Shown here: positions 57,186-64,000 of the stretch, piece after piece
Layout of the letters: each line of letters begins with the position of its first letter
Numbering within the stretch: the first letter of the stretch is position 1
Source: an uncultured Phascolarctobacterium sp.
GTDB lineage: Bacteria; Bacillota; Negativicutes; Acidaminococcales; Acidaminococcaceae
Reading direction: 5' to 3'
NCBI GenBank assembly: GCA_958448515.1
Contig: CAUDEF010000009.1
Location: 1 to 64,000, forward strand
Length of the DNA: 64,000 nucleotides
Made by a program: the position numbers and the translations under genes
The notes under the pieces: model-generated
What the model was told of the DNA's origin: nothing
The model's database searches: none
What the model saw: the letters and a program-made list of their open reading frames with translations, nothing else

Positions 57186-57215
57186 GCCACTGTTCTTTTT
57201 ATTAAGAACAGTGGC
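57186..57215 (+). terminator. Terminator after the acyl-CoA dehydrogenase
   Basis: A 12-bp stem (57186-57197 and 57204-57215) is followed by TTTTG. Confidence 0.9.
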
Positions 57216-57338
57216 TTTTGAATATTTATAGGTAAAAGTCATGAAAAAATATATAAATATTCAAATATTTTTTTGAATTGCGCATGTTCAGTAAAATTTA
57301 TGTTATAATTACATATATAGTATATTTAGGGGTATTTT

Positions 57339-57791
57339 ATGAATTTTTTGTTTATTATATTAATTACTGTTTTGATAGACCAGTTAACCAAGTATTATGT
57401 GGCAAATCATTTTTATTTAGGTGAAAGCGTACCTGTTATACCAAATGTTTTTCATTGGACATATATCCTGAACCCGGGCGCGGCTTTTGGTATGTTTGAA
57501 GGAAGCAGATGGCTGTTTATTGCTATTGCTTTATTTGTGAGTATAGGATTGTGGATTTTCAGAAAAGAATTGAGAAATGAAAGCCAGATGACGCAATTTG
57601 GTGCAGCCTTATTTGCAGGTGGAGCTGTAGGCAACCTTATTGACAGGATTTATCTGGGAAAAGTTATAGATTTTTTTGATTTCAGAGTATGGCCGATTTT
57701 TAATGTGGCTGATATAGCTATATGTATAGGAGTAGGATTTATTTTATGGAATATAATAATGACAGAGTTTTTAGCAGACAGGAGCAGTTAA
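57339..57791 (+). CDS. lspA: Lipoprotein signal peptidase (LspA)
   Basis: This 150-residue protein with four transmembrane segments cleaves prolipoproteins. The conserved NPGAAFGMF, GGAVGNLIDRIYLGKVIDFFDFR and FNVADIAI carry the two catalytic aspartates (near 100 and 124). It serves lipoproteins such as the nuclease at 29522-30421. It overlaps rluD. Confidence 0.95.
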   Translation: MNFLFIILITVLIDQLTKYYVANHFYLGESVPVIPNVFHWTYILNPGAAFGMFEGSRWLFIAIALFVSIGLWIFRKELRNESQMTQFGAALFAGGAVGNLIDRIYLGKVIDFFDFRVWPIFNVADIAICIGVGFILWNIIMTEFLADRSS

Positions 57792-58693
57792 GCATAACTG
57801 AGAACGAAGTCGGTGTGCGTGCTGATATTGCATTGGCGCAGATGCTGGATGTTACTCGTTCCAATATGCAGAAATTACTGGATGAAGGGCGTGCCTGCAA
57901 GGGAAGTAAAATTATAAAAGCAAATTACAAACTTAAATTAGGTGATGTGATTACAGTTAATTTGCCGGAACCTGAGCCTTTGGATGTACAGCCGGAAAAT
58001 ATTCCGCTGGATATTATTTACGAAGATGATGACGTAGTAGTTGTAAATAAGGCGCGCGGAATGGTTGTGCATCCTGCTGCAGGTAACTATAACGGAACTT
58101 TAGTTAATGCGCTGTTGTATCACTGCAAAAATTTATCTGGTATTAATGGCATAATACGTCCTGGCATAGTTCACAGACTTGATAAGGATACATCGGGTAT
58201 TATGATATGTGCTAAAAATGATGCCGCGCATGTATCACTTTCCGAACAAATTCAAAATAAAATTGCCAAGCGCACTTATCTTGCAGTTGTGCGCGGCAAT
58301 ATAAAATCTGATAATGGCATTATAGAAACTCAGATTGCCAGAGATAAAAATGATCGCAAAAAAATGGCGGTTGTTAAAGAAGGCGGCAGAGATGCCGTTA
58401 CTGAGTATGAAGTTACCGAAAGATTTGGTAAATATACAATCGTAAAATGCAGACTTAAAACAGGCAGAACTCATCAAATCAGAGTACATATGGAATATTT
58501 GGGGTATCCTTTAGTTGGTGATCCCAAATATTCTCCGATGAAAACACCGTTTAGTATTAATGGTCAGGCTTTGCATTCACAGACATTGTCATTTATTCAT
58601 CCAAGAACTGGTGAAGAATTAACTTTTGAAGCTCCGTTACCGGAGGATATGAAAAAGATCGTAACAAGATTGCGTTTAGGTCAGTTTAACTAA
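57746..58693 (+). CDS. RluD-family 23S rRNA pseudouridine synthase
   Basis: This 315-residue enzyme has an S4 domain (residues 20-90: RADIALAQMLDVTRSNMQKLLDEG) and the catalytic region GIVHRLDKDTSGIMICAKND with Asp near 145. It modifies uridines in rRNA. The ATG at 57746 is chosen because AGGAG lies upstream; it overlaps the lspA end by 46 bases. The target site is not resolved. Confidence 0.9.
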   Translation: MEYNNDRVFSRQEQLSITENEVGVRADIALAQMLDVTRSNMQKLLDEGRACKGSKIIKANYKLKLGDVITVNLPEPEPLDVQPENIPLDIIYEDDDVVVVNKARGMVVHPAAGNYNGTLVNALLYHCKNLSGINGIIRPGIVHRLDKDTSGIMICAKNDAAHVSLSEQIQNKIAKRTYLAVVRGNIKSDNGIIETQIARDKNDRKKMAVVKEGGRDAVTEYEVTERFGKYTIVKCRLKTGRTHQIRVHMEYLGYPLVGDPKYSPMKTPFSINGQALHSQTLSFIHPRTGEELTFEAPLPEDMKKIVTRLRLGQFN

Positions 58694-58728
58694 AAATGAT
58701 ATAAATTTTTTTGATATGAGGTGGTATC

Positions 58729-59277
58729 ATGACAAATTTTGTTAAAAAAAATGTAATTATGGATGCAGATGCTATGCGCCGTGCTATTGTACGTATTTCT
58801 CATGAGATTATTGAAAAAAATAAAGGTGTTGAGAATGTAATTTTAGTAGGTATTCGTACCAGAGGCGTGCCTATTGCAGAAAGAATTGCTGAAGCTATTG
58901 AAAAAATCGAAAATATTAAGGTTCCTGTGGGTATGCTTGACATAACTTTATATCGTGATGATTTATCAACATTAGCATATAATCCTATTGTTCATGGCAC
59001 TGAATTAAATATGGATTTAAACAATAAGACTATTATTCTGGTTGACGATGTACTGTATACCGGCAGAACTATTCGCGCAGCATTGGATGCTTTGATTGAT
59101 ATGGGCAGACCGAAAGTTATTCAATTAGCTGTTTTGATTGACAGAGGACACCGTGAACTGCCTATTCGTGCTGATTTTGCAGGTAAAAATGTACCTACTT
59201 CACGTAAAGAGGCTGTAAATGTTTTTCTGTCAGAAGCTGACGGCATAGATGAAGTTGCTATTGGAGAAATGGAATAA
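58729..59277 (+). CDS. pyrR: PyrR pyrimidine regulator / uracil phosphoribosyltransferase
   Basis: This 182-residue protein has the PRPP-binding motif IILVDDVLYTGRTIRAALDAL near 105. PyrR binds pyr mRNA leaders to attenuate them when UMP is high and has weak UPRTase activity. GAGGTGGT precedes the ATG. No pyr biosynthetic genes follow; the neighbour is a LUD-domain gene. Confidence 0.94.
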   Translation: MTNFVKKNVIMDADAMRRAIVRISHEIIEKNKGVENVILVGIRTRGVPIAERIAEAIEKIENIKVPVGMLDITLYRDDLSTLAYNPIVHGTELNMDLNNKTIILVDDVLYTGRTIRAALDALIDMGRPKVIQLAVLIDRGHRELPIRADFAGKNVPTSRKEAVNVFLSEADGIDEVAIGEME

Positions 59278-59291
59278 AAAGAGGGATAGTT

Positions 59292-59927
59292 ATGACTCCT
59301 TTTGAGAAAAGAAATAAAATTCTTGCAGAAACAGTTATCAAAAAATTTGAAAAAAGAGGTTTTGTCGCTTATTACTGCGCAGATAAAAATGAAGCACTGA
59401 GTAAAGCGTTATCATTGATTGACAGTAATGATGTTGTTGCCTGGGGCGGATCCATGACCATCAGTGAGATTGGTCTTTTAGATGCTGTAAGGGAAAAATT
59501 TAAAGTTATTGACAGAGATAAAGCTGCCAATGCAGAAGAAAAATCTGAATTGATGCGTCAGGGCTTGTTAAGTGATACCTTTTTAATGAGCAGTAATGCT
59601 GTTACCGAAGACGGACAGCTGGTTAATATTGATGGAACTGGAAATCGCTGTGCTGCTTTGATTTATGGACCCAGACAGGTTATTGTAATTGCTGGTGTAA
59701 ATAAGATTGTCAAAACTGTTGAAGATGCAGTAAGCAGAGCCAGAAATATAGCAGCTCCTGTTAACGCGCACAGATTTGAAGGTTTAAATACACCGTGTCA
59801 GATGACTGGAACATGCTGCAACTGCCTTTCTGATAAAAGTATATGCAATCAGTTTGTCGTTACCAGAAGGTGCAATCCAAAAGGAAGAATAAAGGTTATT
59901 ATTGTTGGCGAAAACCTTGGTTATTAG
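59292..59927 (+). CDS. LUD-domain protein (LutC/DUF162-like)
   Basis: This 211-residue protein has the LUD pattern VVAWGGSMTISEIGLLDAVRE and NIDGTGNRCAALIYGPRQVIVIAGVNKIV, then a C-terminal cysteine stretch (CQMTGTCCNCLSDKSIC) possibly binding metal. In lactate use, LutC works with LutA and LutB, which are absent here. It sits between pyrR and udp, so the context suggests another role, perhaps with nucleotides or sugars. Confidence 0.85.
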   Translation: MTPFEKRNKILAETVIKKFEKRGFVAYYCADKNEALSKALSLIDSNDVVAWGGSMTISEIGLLDAVREKFKVIDRDKAANAEEKSELMRQGLLSDTFLMSSNAVTEDGQLVNIDGTGNRCAALIYGPRQVIVIAGVNKIVKTVEDAVSRARNIAAPVNAHRFEGLNTPCQMTGTCCNCLSDKSICNQFVVTRRCNPKGRIKVIIVGENLGY

Positions 59928-59942
59928 AATAGAGGTAATGTC

Positions 59943-60734
59943 ATGAAAAACTTTGCCAAAAAAAATGAAGTTTTGTATCATGTGGGTTTTTCTGCTGCTG
60001 ATTTGTGCGGAGTAACGTGGGCTTTGCTGCCCGGAGATCCAGGCAGAGTAAAATCTTTGGCAGAAAGTGTTGGTCAGGCGCAGTTTATTGCTTCTCACAG
60101 AGAATACACCAGTTATTTAGCTCAGATGGGTGACAATAAAGTGTTGGTGTGCTCCACCGGTATGGGCGGACCATCTGTTGCAATTTGCCTTGAAGAGCTG
60201 GCAAGAATGGGTATAAAAGGCGTTATACGTGTCGGCACAACAGGAACAATTCAGGAAGATATTAATCTGGGTGATATTATTATTAATAATGCTGCGGTGC
60301 GTATGGATGGAACCTCCACACATTATGCCCCCATTAATTTTCCTGCTGTAGCTGATATTGGCGTTACAAATGCGTTAATAAAAGCTGCTGAGGAGAATGA
60401 AATACCTTATCATGCCGGTATTTCTGTATCATCCGATACTTTTTGGCCGGGACAGGAGCGTTACGACAGTTTTACAGGCTATGTGCCGAAAGCTTTGCAG
60501 GGAACTTTAAAAGAATGGCAAATGTTAGGTGTTTTAAACTATGAAATGGAAACAAGTGCTTTGTTTGTTGTTGCCCAGTGTCTTGGCATAAAAGCAGGTG
60601 CGGTTTGCGGTGTTATTGCCAAACGGACCGAAAGCGAAGCCATTGCTCCGGAAAACGTTTATACCATGGCTGAGCAGCGGTTTCAGATTGCTGCTAAAAA
60701 TGCATTACTTTGTTTGTTAAAAGCAGGTGAGTAA
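59943..60734 (+). CDS. udp: Uridine phosphorylase-family protein
   Basis: This 263-residue nucleoside phosphorylase has GDPGRVKSLAE, STGMGGPSVAICLEELARMG, RVGTTGTIQEDINLGDIII, and YEMETSALFVVA. It releases ribose-1-phosphate from uridine. Its neighbour deoB converts that product, so the salvage unit is clear. A gap of 15 bases separates it from the LUD gene, with GAGGTAATG at the start. Confidence 0.92.
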   Translation: MKNFAKKNEVLYHVGFSAADLCGVTWALLPGDPGRVKSLAESVGQAQFIASHREYTSYLAQMGDNKVLVCSTGMGGPSVAICLEELARMGIKGVIRVGTTGTIQEDINLGDIIINNAAVRMDGTSTHYAPINFPAVADIGVTNALIKAAEENEIPYHAGISVSSDTFWPGQERYDSFTGYVPKALQGTLKEWQMLGVLNYEMETSALFVVAQCLGIKAGAVCGVIAKRTESEAIAPENVYTMAEQRFQIAAKNALLCLLKAGE

Positions 60735-61958
60735 ATGAGCAGAACAATAATCTTATTAATGGATTCTTTTGGTATTGGCTATGCTGAAGATGCGGATTTG
60801 TACGGAGATAAAGGTGCCAATACACTTGGTCATATTTGCCGTTGGTTTGCTGAAAATCCGAGTAGTGAAGCAGAGGGTATAAAACCTTTGTTTTTGCCTA
60901 ATTTGGCACGAATGGGGCTGCAGAAAGCTGCTGAACTTGCTTCTGGAGAAAAACTTGCTTCTGATTTAGGGACAGGTTATGAAGTTGGTGCCTATACTTA
61001 TGCGCAGGAAGTCAGCAAAGGAAAGGATACGTTAAGCGGACATTGGGAGATTACTGGTGTGCCGGTAAACTTTGACTGGGGTTATTTTCCGGATGTTCCG
61101 AATTGCTTTCCTGAAGAATTAGTGGATAAACTTATTCTTGAAGGCAATTTGCCGGGGGTGCTGGGTAACAAACATGCATCTGGTACAGAGATTATAAAAG
61201 AGCTTGGTTGCGAGCATATTGCTACTGGTAAGCCTATTGTTTATACTTCTGCCGACAGTGTACTCCAGATTGCTGCGCATGAGGAGCATTTTGGACTGGA
61301 GCGTCTGTATGAATTGTGCAAGACGGCATTTTCTTTAGTTCAGCCTTATAATATTGCCCGTGTTATAGCACGTCCGTTTGTTGGAACAGGGCCTGATGAT
61401 TTTGTACGTACCGGGAACCGACATGATTATGCTGTTTTTGCGCCGCAGGAAACTATTCTTGATAAGATGGTAAAAAGCGGCGGGGCTGTTTATGCAGTAG
61501 GAAAAATTGCTGATATTTTTGCTCATCGCGGCATTACAAAACATTTTCCGGCTGCTGGGCTGGAACCGCTTATTGACAGTACTTTGGCGGCTGTAAAAGA
61601 AGCTCCTGATAACAGTATAGTTTTTACAAATTTTGTCGATTTTGATTCTTCTTTTGGTCATCGCAGAGATGTTAAAGGCTATGGTGAGGCGCTGGAAAAA
61701 TTTGATCAGCGTTTGCCGGAGATTTTGGCATTGCTGAAAAAAGATGATTTGTTGCTTGTTACTGCTGATCACGGAAATGATCCTACATGGAGCGGAACAG
61801 ATCATACCAGAGAAAAAATACCAGTACTTTTCTATGGCAGTAAAGTAGTAAGTAAAGAGTTAACACCAATGAAAACTTTTGCTGATATAGGGCAGACTAT
61901 TGCGGATTACATGAAAATTGAAGCCGCTGAAACTGGTGTAAAGGCAGATTTGTTTTAG
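60735..61958 (+). CDS. deoB: Phosphopentomutase (DeoB)
   Basis: This 407-residue alkaline-phosphatase-superfamily enzyme interconverts (deoxy)ribose-1- and 5-phosphate. It starts IILLMDSFGIGYAEDADLYGDKGANTLGHI; KGKDTLSGHWE and VTADHGNDPTWSGTDHTREKIP carry metal ligands. It starts immediately after the udp stop. Confidence 0.96.
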   Translation: MSRTIILLMDSFGIGYAEDADLYGDKGANTLGHICRWFAENPSSEAEGIKPLFLPNLARMGLQKAAELASGEKLASDLGTGYEVGAYTYAQEVSKGKDTLSGHWEITGVPVNFDWGYFPDVPNCFPEELVDKLILEGNLPGVLGNKHASGTEIIKELGCEHIATGKPIVYTSADSVLQIAAHEEHFGLERLYELCKTAFSLVQPYNIARVIARPFVGTGPDDFVRTGNRHDYAVFAPQETILDKMVKSGGAVYAVGKIADIFAHRGITKHFPAAGLEPLIDSTLAAVKEAPDNSIVFTNFVDFDSSFGHRRDVKGYGEALEKFDQRLPEILALLKKDDLLLVTADHGNDPTWSGTDHTREKIPVLFYGSKVVSKELTPMKTFADIGQTIADYMKIEAAETGVKADLF

Positions 61959-61967
61959 GTGATTATT

Positions 61968-62540
61968 ATGAAAAAGTTAACTTTATTTCTGGCTGTAATA
62001 TTTAGCCTGTTGATTATGGTACCGGTAAATGTTTATGCAGATTTTGCTGAAAGACAGGTAGGATTTGTAGTTATTGACAAAAGCGGAAATATTGATGGTG
62101 AAACATACAGTTCATGGAGACAAGTAGTCAAATGGGCGTATCATTTTCCGGATTACAAAATAACTGACAGCGAATTGCCGCAAAAAATCGTAGCGTCAGC
62201 TTTGCGTGAGGATGTTGATGTTAATGCAGAGCTTTTGCGTAACTTAGCCGAAGAAAGCAAGGTAGATGTATTGGTTGTTGCCAAAGTGTATGATTTGGAT
62301 GATACTATTGTCAGCAGCGGATTTGGATTTCATAATGACAGTACTTATGTTCGTGTTGCCGCTGTAGCTGATTTATATGTATATAAAAAAGATAATAATA
62401 AATTTTTGGAAGAGAAAGTCAGAGAACGGGAACTTAAAGAACTTGGTAATTATGAAAAACCGCAGCATACACTAAGAATGGAAATCAGCAGAATTGTTAA
62501 CACCATGGAAGGCAGACCTATTATCGGTTCAGGAAATTAA
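61968..62540 (+). CDS. Secreted protein of unknown function
   Basis: This 190-residue protein has an N-terminal signal peptide (KKLTLFLAVIFSLLIMVPVNVYA). The mature part begins DFAERQVGFVVIDKSGN and has VDVLVVAKVYDLDD, a charged LEEKVRERELKEL segment and a short acidic tail. No family was recognised. AGGTGAT precedes the ATG at 61968. It follows deoB closely and ends at a strong terminator; it may be an extracytoplasmic lipid or cell-envelope factor, which is only a guess. Confidence 0.7.
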   Translation: MKKLTLFLAVIFSLLIMVPVNVYADFAERQVGFVVIDKSGNIDGETYSSWRQVVKWAYHFPDYKITDSELPQKIVASALREDVDVNAELLRNLAEESKVDVLVVAKVYDLDDTIVSSGFGFHNDSTYVRVAAVADLYVYKKDNNKFLEEKVRERELKELGNYEKPQHTLRMEISRIVNTMEGRPIIGSGN

Positions 62541-62571
62541 AATAAGCAGCTTACGAAGTAAGCTGCTTATT
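62541..62571 (+). terminator. Terminator after the secreted protein
   Basis: A 14-bp stem with a 3-base loop (62541-62554 and 62558-62571) is followed by TTTTC. Confidence 0.92.
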
Positions 62572-62652
62572 TTTTCTTTACCTAAAAGATTCGTTGTGAT
62601 AAAATATCATTTATAACTAAAATCAAGACAGGATTTAACTGGAGGGCTTAGC

Positions 62653-63228
62653 ATGAAATTATTGGAGGAAAAAATAGTAAAAGACGGTATTATTAAAAGC
62701 GGAAATGTGTTAAAGGTTGATGGCTTTTTAAACCACCAAATTGATGTTCCTTTTATTTCTGAACTCGGCAAAGAGTTTAAAAGATTATTTGCTGACAGAC
62801 CCATTAATAAAATTCTGACTATTGAGGCATCTGGTATTGGTATTGCCTGCATTGCAGCTATGTATTTCAATGTTCCTGTTGTTTTTGCCAAAAAATCCCA
62901 AGGATCAAACATGGATAAGGATGTATATTTCACAAAAATTGTTTCTTATACCCATAATAAAGTAAATGACGTTATTGTTGCCAAACAGTTTTTATCAAAA
63001 GAAGATCATGTGCTGATTATTGACGACTTTTTAGCTAATGGCTGCGCTTTGGAAGGGTTAATGGATATTGTACGTCAGGCTGGCGGCACTGTAGAAGGTA
63101 TCGGTATTGCTATTGAAAAAGGCTTCCAGGGCGGCGGAGATAAATTGCGTGAAGCAGGAGTAAGACTGGAGTCTTTAGCTATTATTGACAAAATGGATGC
63201 TAAAACCGGAACAATTCAATTTAGATAA
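62653..63228 (+). CDS. xpt: Xanthine phosphoribosyltransferase (Xpt)
   Basis: This 191-residue salvage enzyme makes XMP from xanthine and PRPP. It starts MKLLEEKIVKDGIIKSGNVLKV, and the PRPP motif VLIIDDFLANGCALEGL is near 117-133. GGAGGG precedes the ATG. The permease follows by 12 bases, so they share a transcript. No purine riboswitch was seen in the 80 bases upstream. Confidence 0.95.
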   Translation: MKLLEEKIVKDGIIKSGNVLKVDGFLNHQIDVPFISELGKEFKRLFADRPINKILTIEASGIGIACIAAMYFNVPVVFAKKSQGSNMDKDVYFTKIVSYTHNKVNDVIVAKQFLSKEDHVLIIDDFLANGCALEGLMDIVRQAGGTVEGIGIAIEKGFQGGGDKLREAGVRLESLAIIDKMDAKTGTIQFR

Positions 63229-63240
63229 CAGGTGAGTTTC

Positions 63241-64000
63241 ATGGAAAATAAAGAAAGAGTAACTGATCCTATTTACGAATTAGATGGGAAAGTACCTTTG
63301 GGTAAGGCTGTACCGTTTGGCCTGCAGCATGTATTAGCCATGTTCGTTGCAAATATTGCACCGATTTTAATTGTGGCAGGTGTCGTAAAGATGCCTCCTG
63401 AACAAAGTGCAGCTTTGATTCAGTCCGCCATGATTGTTGCGGGAATTGGTACATTAATACAGCTCTATCCTGTATGGAAAATTGGCAGCGGGCTGCCTAT
63501 TGTTATGGGCATCAGTTTTACTTTTGTTTCTGCTTTTTGTGTAGTAGGTGCCAATTATGGTTACGGAGCTGCTATGGGAGCAGCTTTTGTAGGCGGCATA
63601 TTAGAGGGGATATTAGGTTTATGTGCTGCTTACTGGCGAAGATTTATTCCTCCGATTGTATCAGCTACGGTTGTAACATCAATAGGTTTTTCTCTGCTTG
63701 GCATAGGGGCTAATTCATTTGGCGGAGGCTTTGGTAATCCAAACTTTGGCGATGCCAAGTATATAATAGTTGGCTCTATAACTTTAGTAAGCTGTATGGC
63801 CTTTAATATTTTGGCTCGATCTTATTATAAGCAATTGGCTGTTATTTTTGGCTTAATTGTAGGTTATATAGCTGCTTATTTCTTTGGTATTGTAGATTTA
63901 AGCAGAGTAGCTGAGGCAAAGTTAATTGCTGTTCCGCAGTTTATGCCCTTTGAATTAGAATTCCATCCGGAGGCAATTCTTGCTATCTTTTTAATTTTCC
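63241..64000 (+). CDS. Xanthine permease (NCS2 family), partial
   Basis: The start of a purine permease, cut by the window's end. Visible parts are VPLGKAVPFGLQHVLAMFVANIAPILIV, TLIQLYPVWKIGSGLPIVMGISFTFV, and about six transmembrane segments with glycine-rich loops. Its neighbour Xpt supports a xanthine substrate, likely the PbuX type. AGGTGAG precedes the ATG. Confidence 0.9.
   Translation, partial: MENKERVTDPIYELDGKVPLGKAVPFGLQHVLAMFVANIAPILIVAGVVKMPPEQSAALIQSAMIVAGIGTLIQLYPVWKIGSGLPIVMGISFTFVSAFCVVGANYGYGAAMGAAFVGGILEGILGLCAAYWRRFIPPIVSATVVTSIGFSLLGIGANSFGGGFGNPNFGDAKYIIVGSITLVSCMAFNILARSYYKQLAVIFGLIVGYIAAYFFGIVDLSRVAEAKLIAVPQFMPFELEFHPEAILAIFLIF

Noticed and set aside
62572..62652. Possible purine riboswitch before xpt
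   Set aside because: The space is only about 80 bases, and the conserved purine aptamer features were not seen.

Overview
The window looks like a chromosome segment of an anaerobic, low-GC, Gram-positive-lineage bacterium, most likely a Negativicutes-type Firmicute. The pointers are strong AGGAGG-type ribosome binding sites, a T-box leader on leuS, a short HisG paired with HisZ, a ferredoxin/Crp pair, and an acyl-CoA dehydrogenase. The genus cannot be fixed from the sequence alone.

Region 1 (about 1-14450) is an accessory island. It ends on the right at a tyrosine integrase gene next to the 3' end of a tRNA-Arg gene, the usual layout of an integrated mobilizable element. It carries a 5'-truncated type I restriction subunit (hsdR), a DUF2971 gene, and a decayed Y-family polymerase. 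Next come a TPR protein with a nuclease-like centre and a glycine/alanine-rich tail (interrupted by a frameshift in an A6 tract) and two small excisionase-like HTH proteins. A 752-residue protein follows that joins a ScoMcrA-like N-terminal domain, a VSR/DUF559-like nuclease core and a complete nitrilase triad. The island ends with a relaxase accessory protein, a very short relaxase, an orphan 639-residue protein and the integrase. No second tRNA-Arg end was found, so the left boundary probably lies outside the window. The nuclease-nitrilase protein is the best candidate for an undescribed defence system.

Region 2 (14454-31534) is mostly core: a tRNA-Pro/Gly/Arg cluster, an AlkD-like repair protein, and the compact histidine operon hisZ-G-D-C-B-H-A-F-IE. 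After it come a divergent ferredoxin/Crp-family pair, a small secreted protein with a frameshifted signal peptide, and a YczE-type membrane protein. The divergent padC/padR pair has an ATGT-N8-ACAT operator-like site. A run of hydrolase, nuclease-lipoprotein and F420-beta-like genes completes the region.

Region 3 (31535-39807) starts with a probable structured RNA of about 290 nt, followed by a six-gene polyamine operon. SpeA, AguA and AguB convert arginine to putrescine. Carboxynorspermidine dehydrogenase and decarboxylase plus a SpeE homologue supply two possible routes to spermidine. A secreted P1-family peptidase follows.

Region 4 (39808-44667) is a second defence locus: a McrB-like AAA+ protein overlapping a DUF2357/PD-(D/E)XK protein.

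Region 5 (44701-64000) is core metabolism and information processing: adenine deaminase, T-box-controlled leuS, comEA-comEC-holA, an extended glutamine synthetase behind a short terminator-bearing leader, a thioesterase and an acyl-CoA dehydrogenase. It continues with lspA-rluD-pyrR, a LUD-domain protein, udp-deoB (nucleoside salvage), a secreted protein, xpt, and the start of a xanthine permease cut by the window edge.
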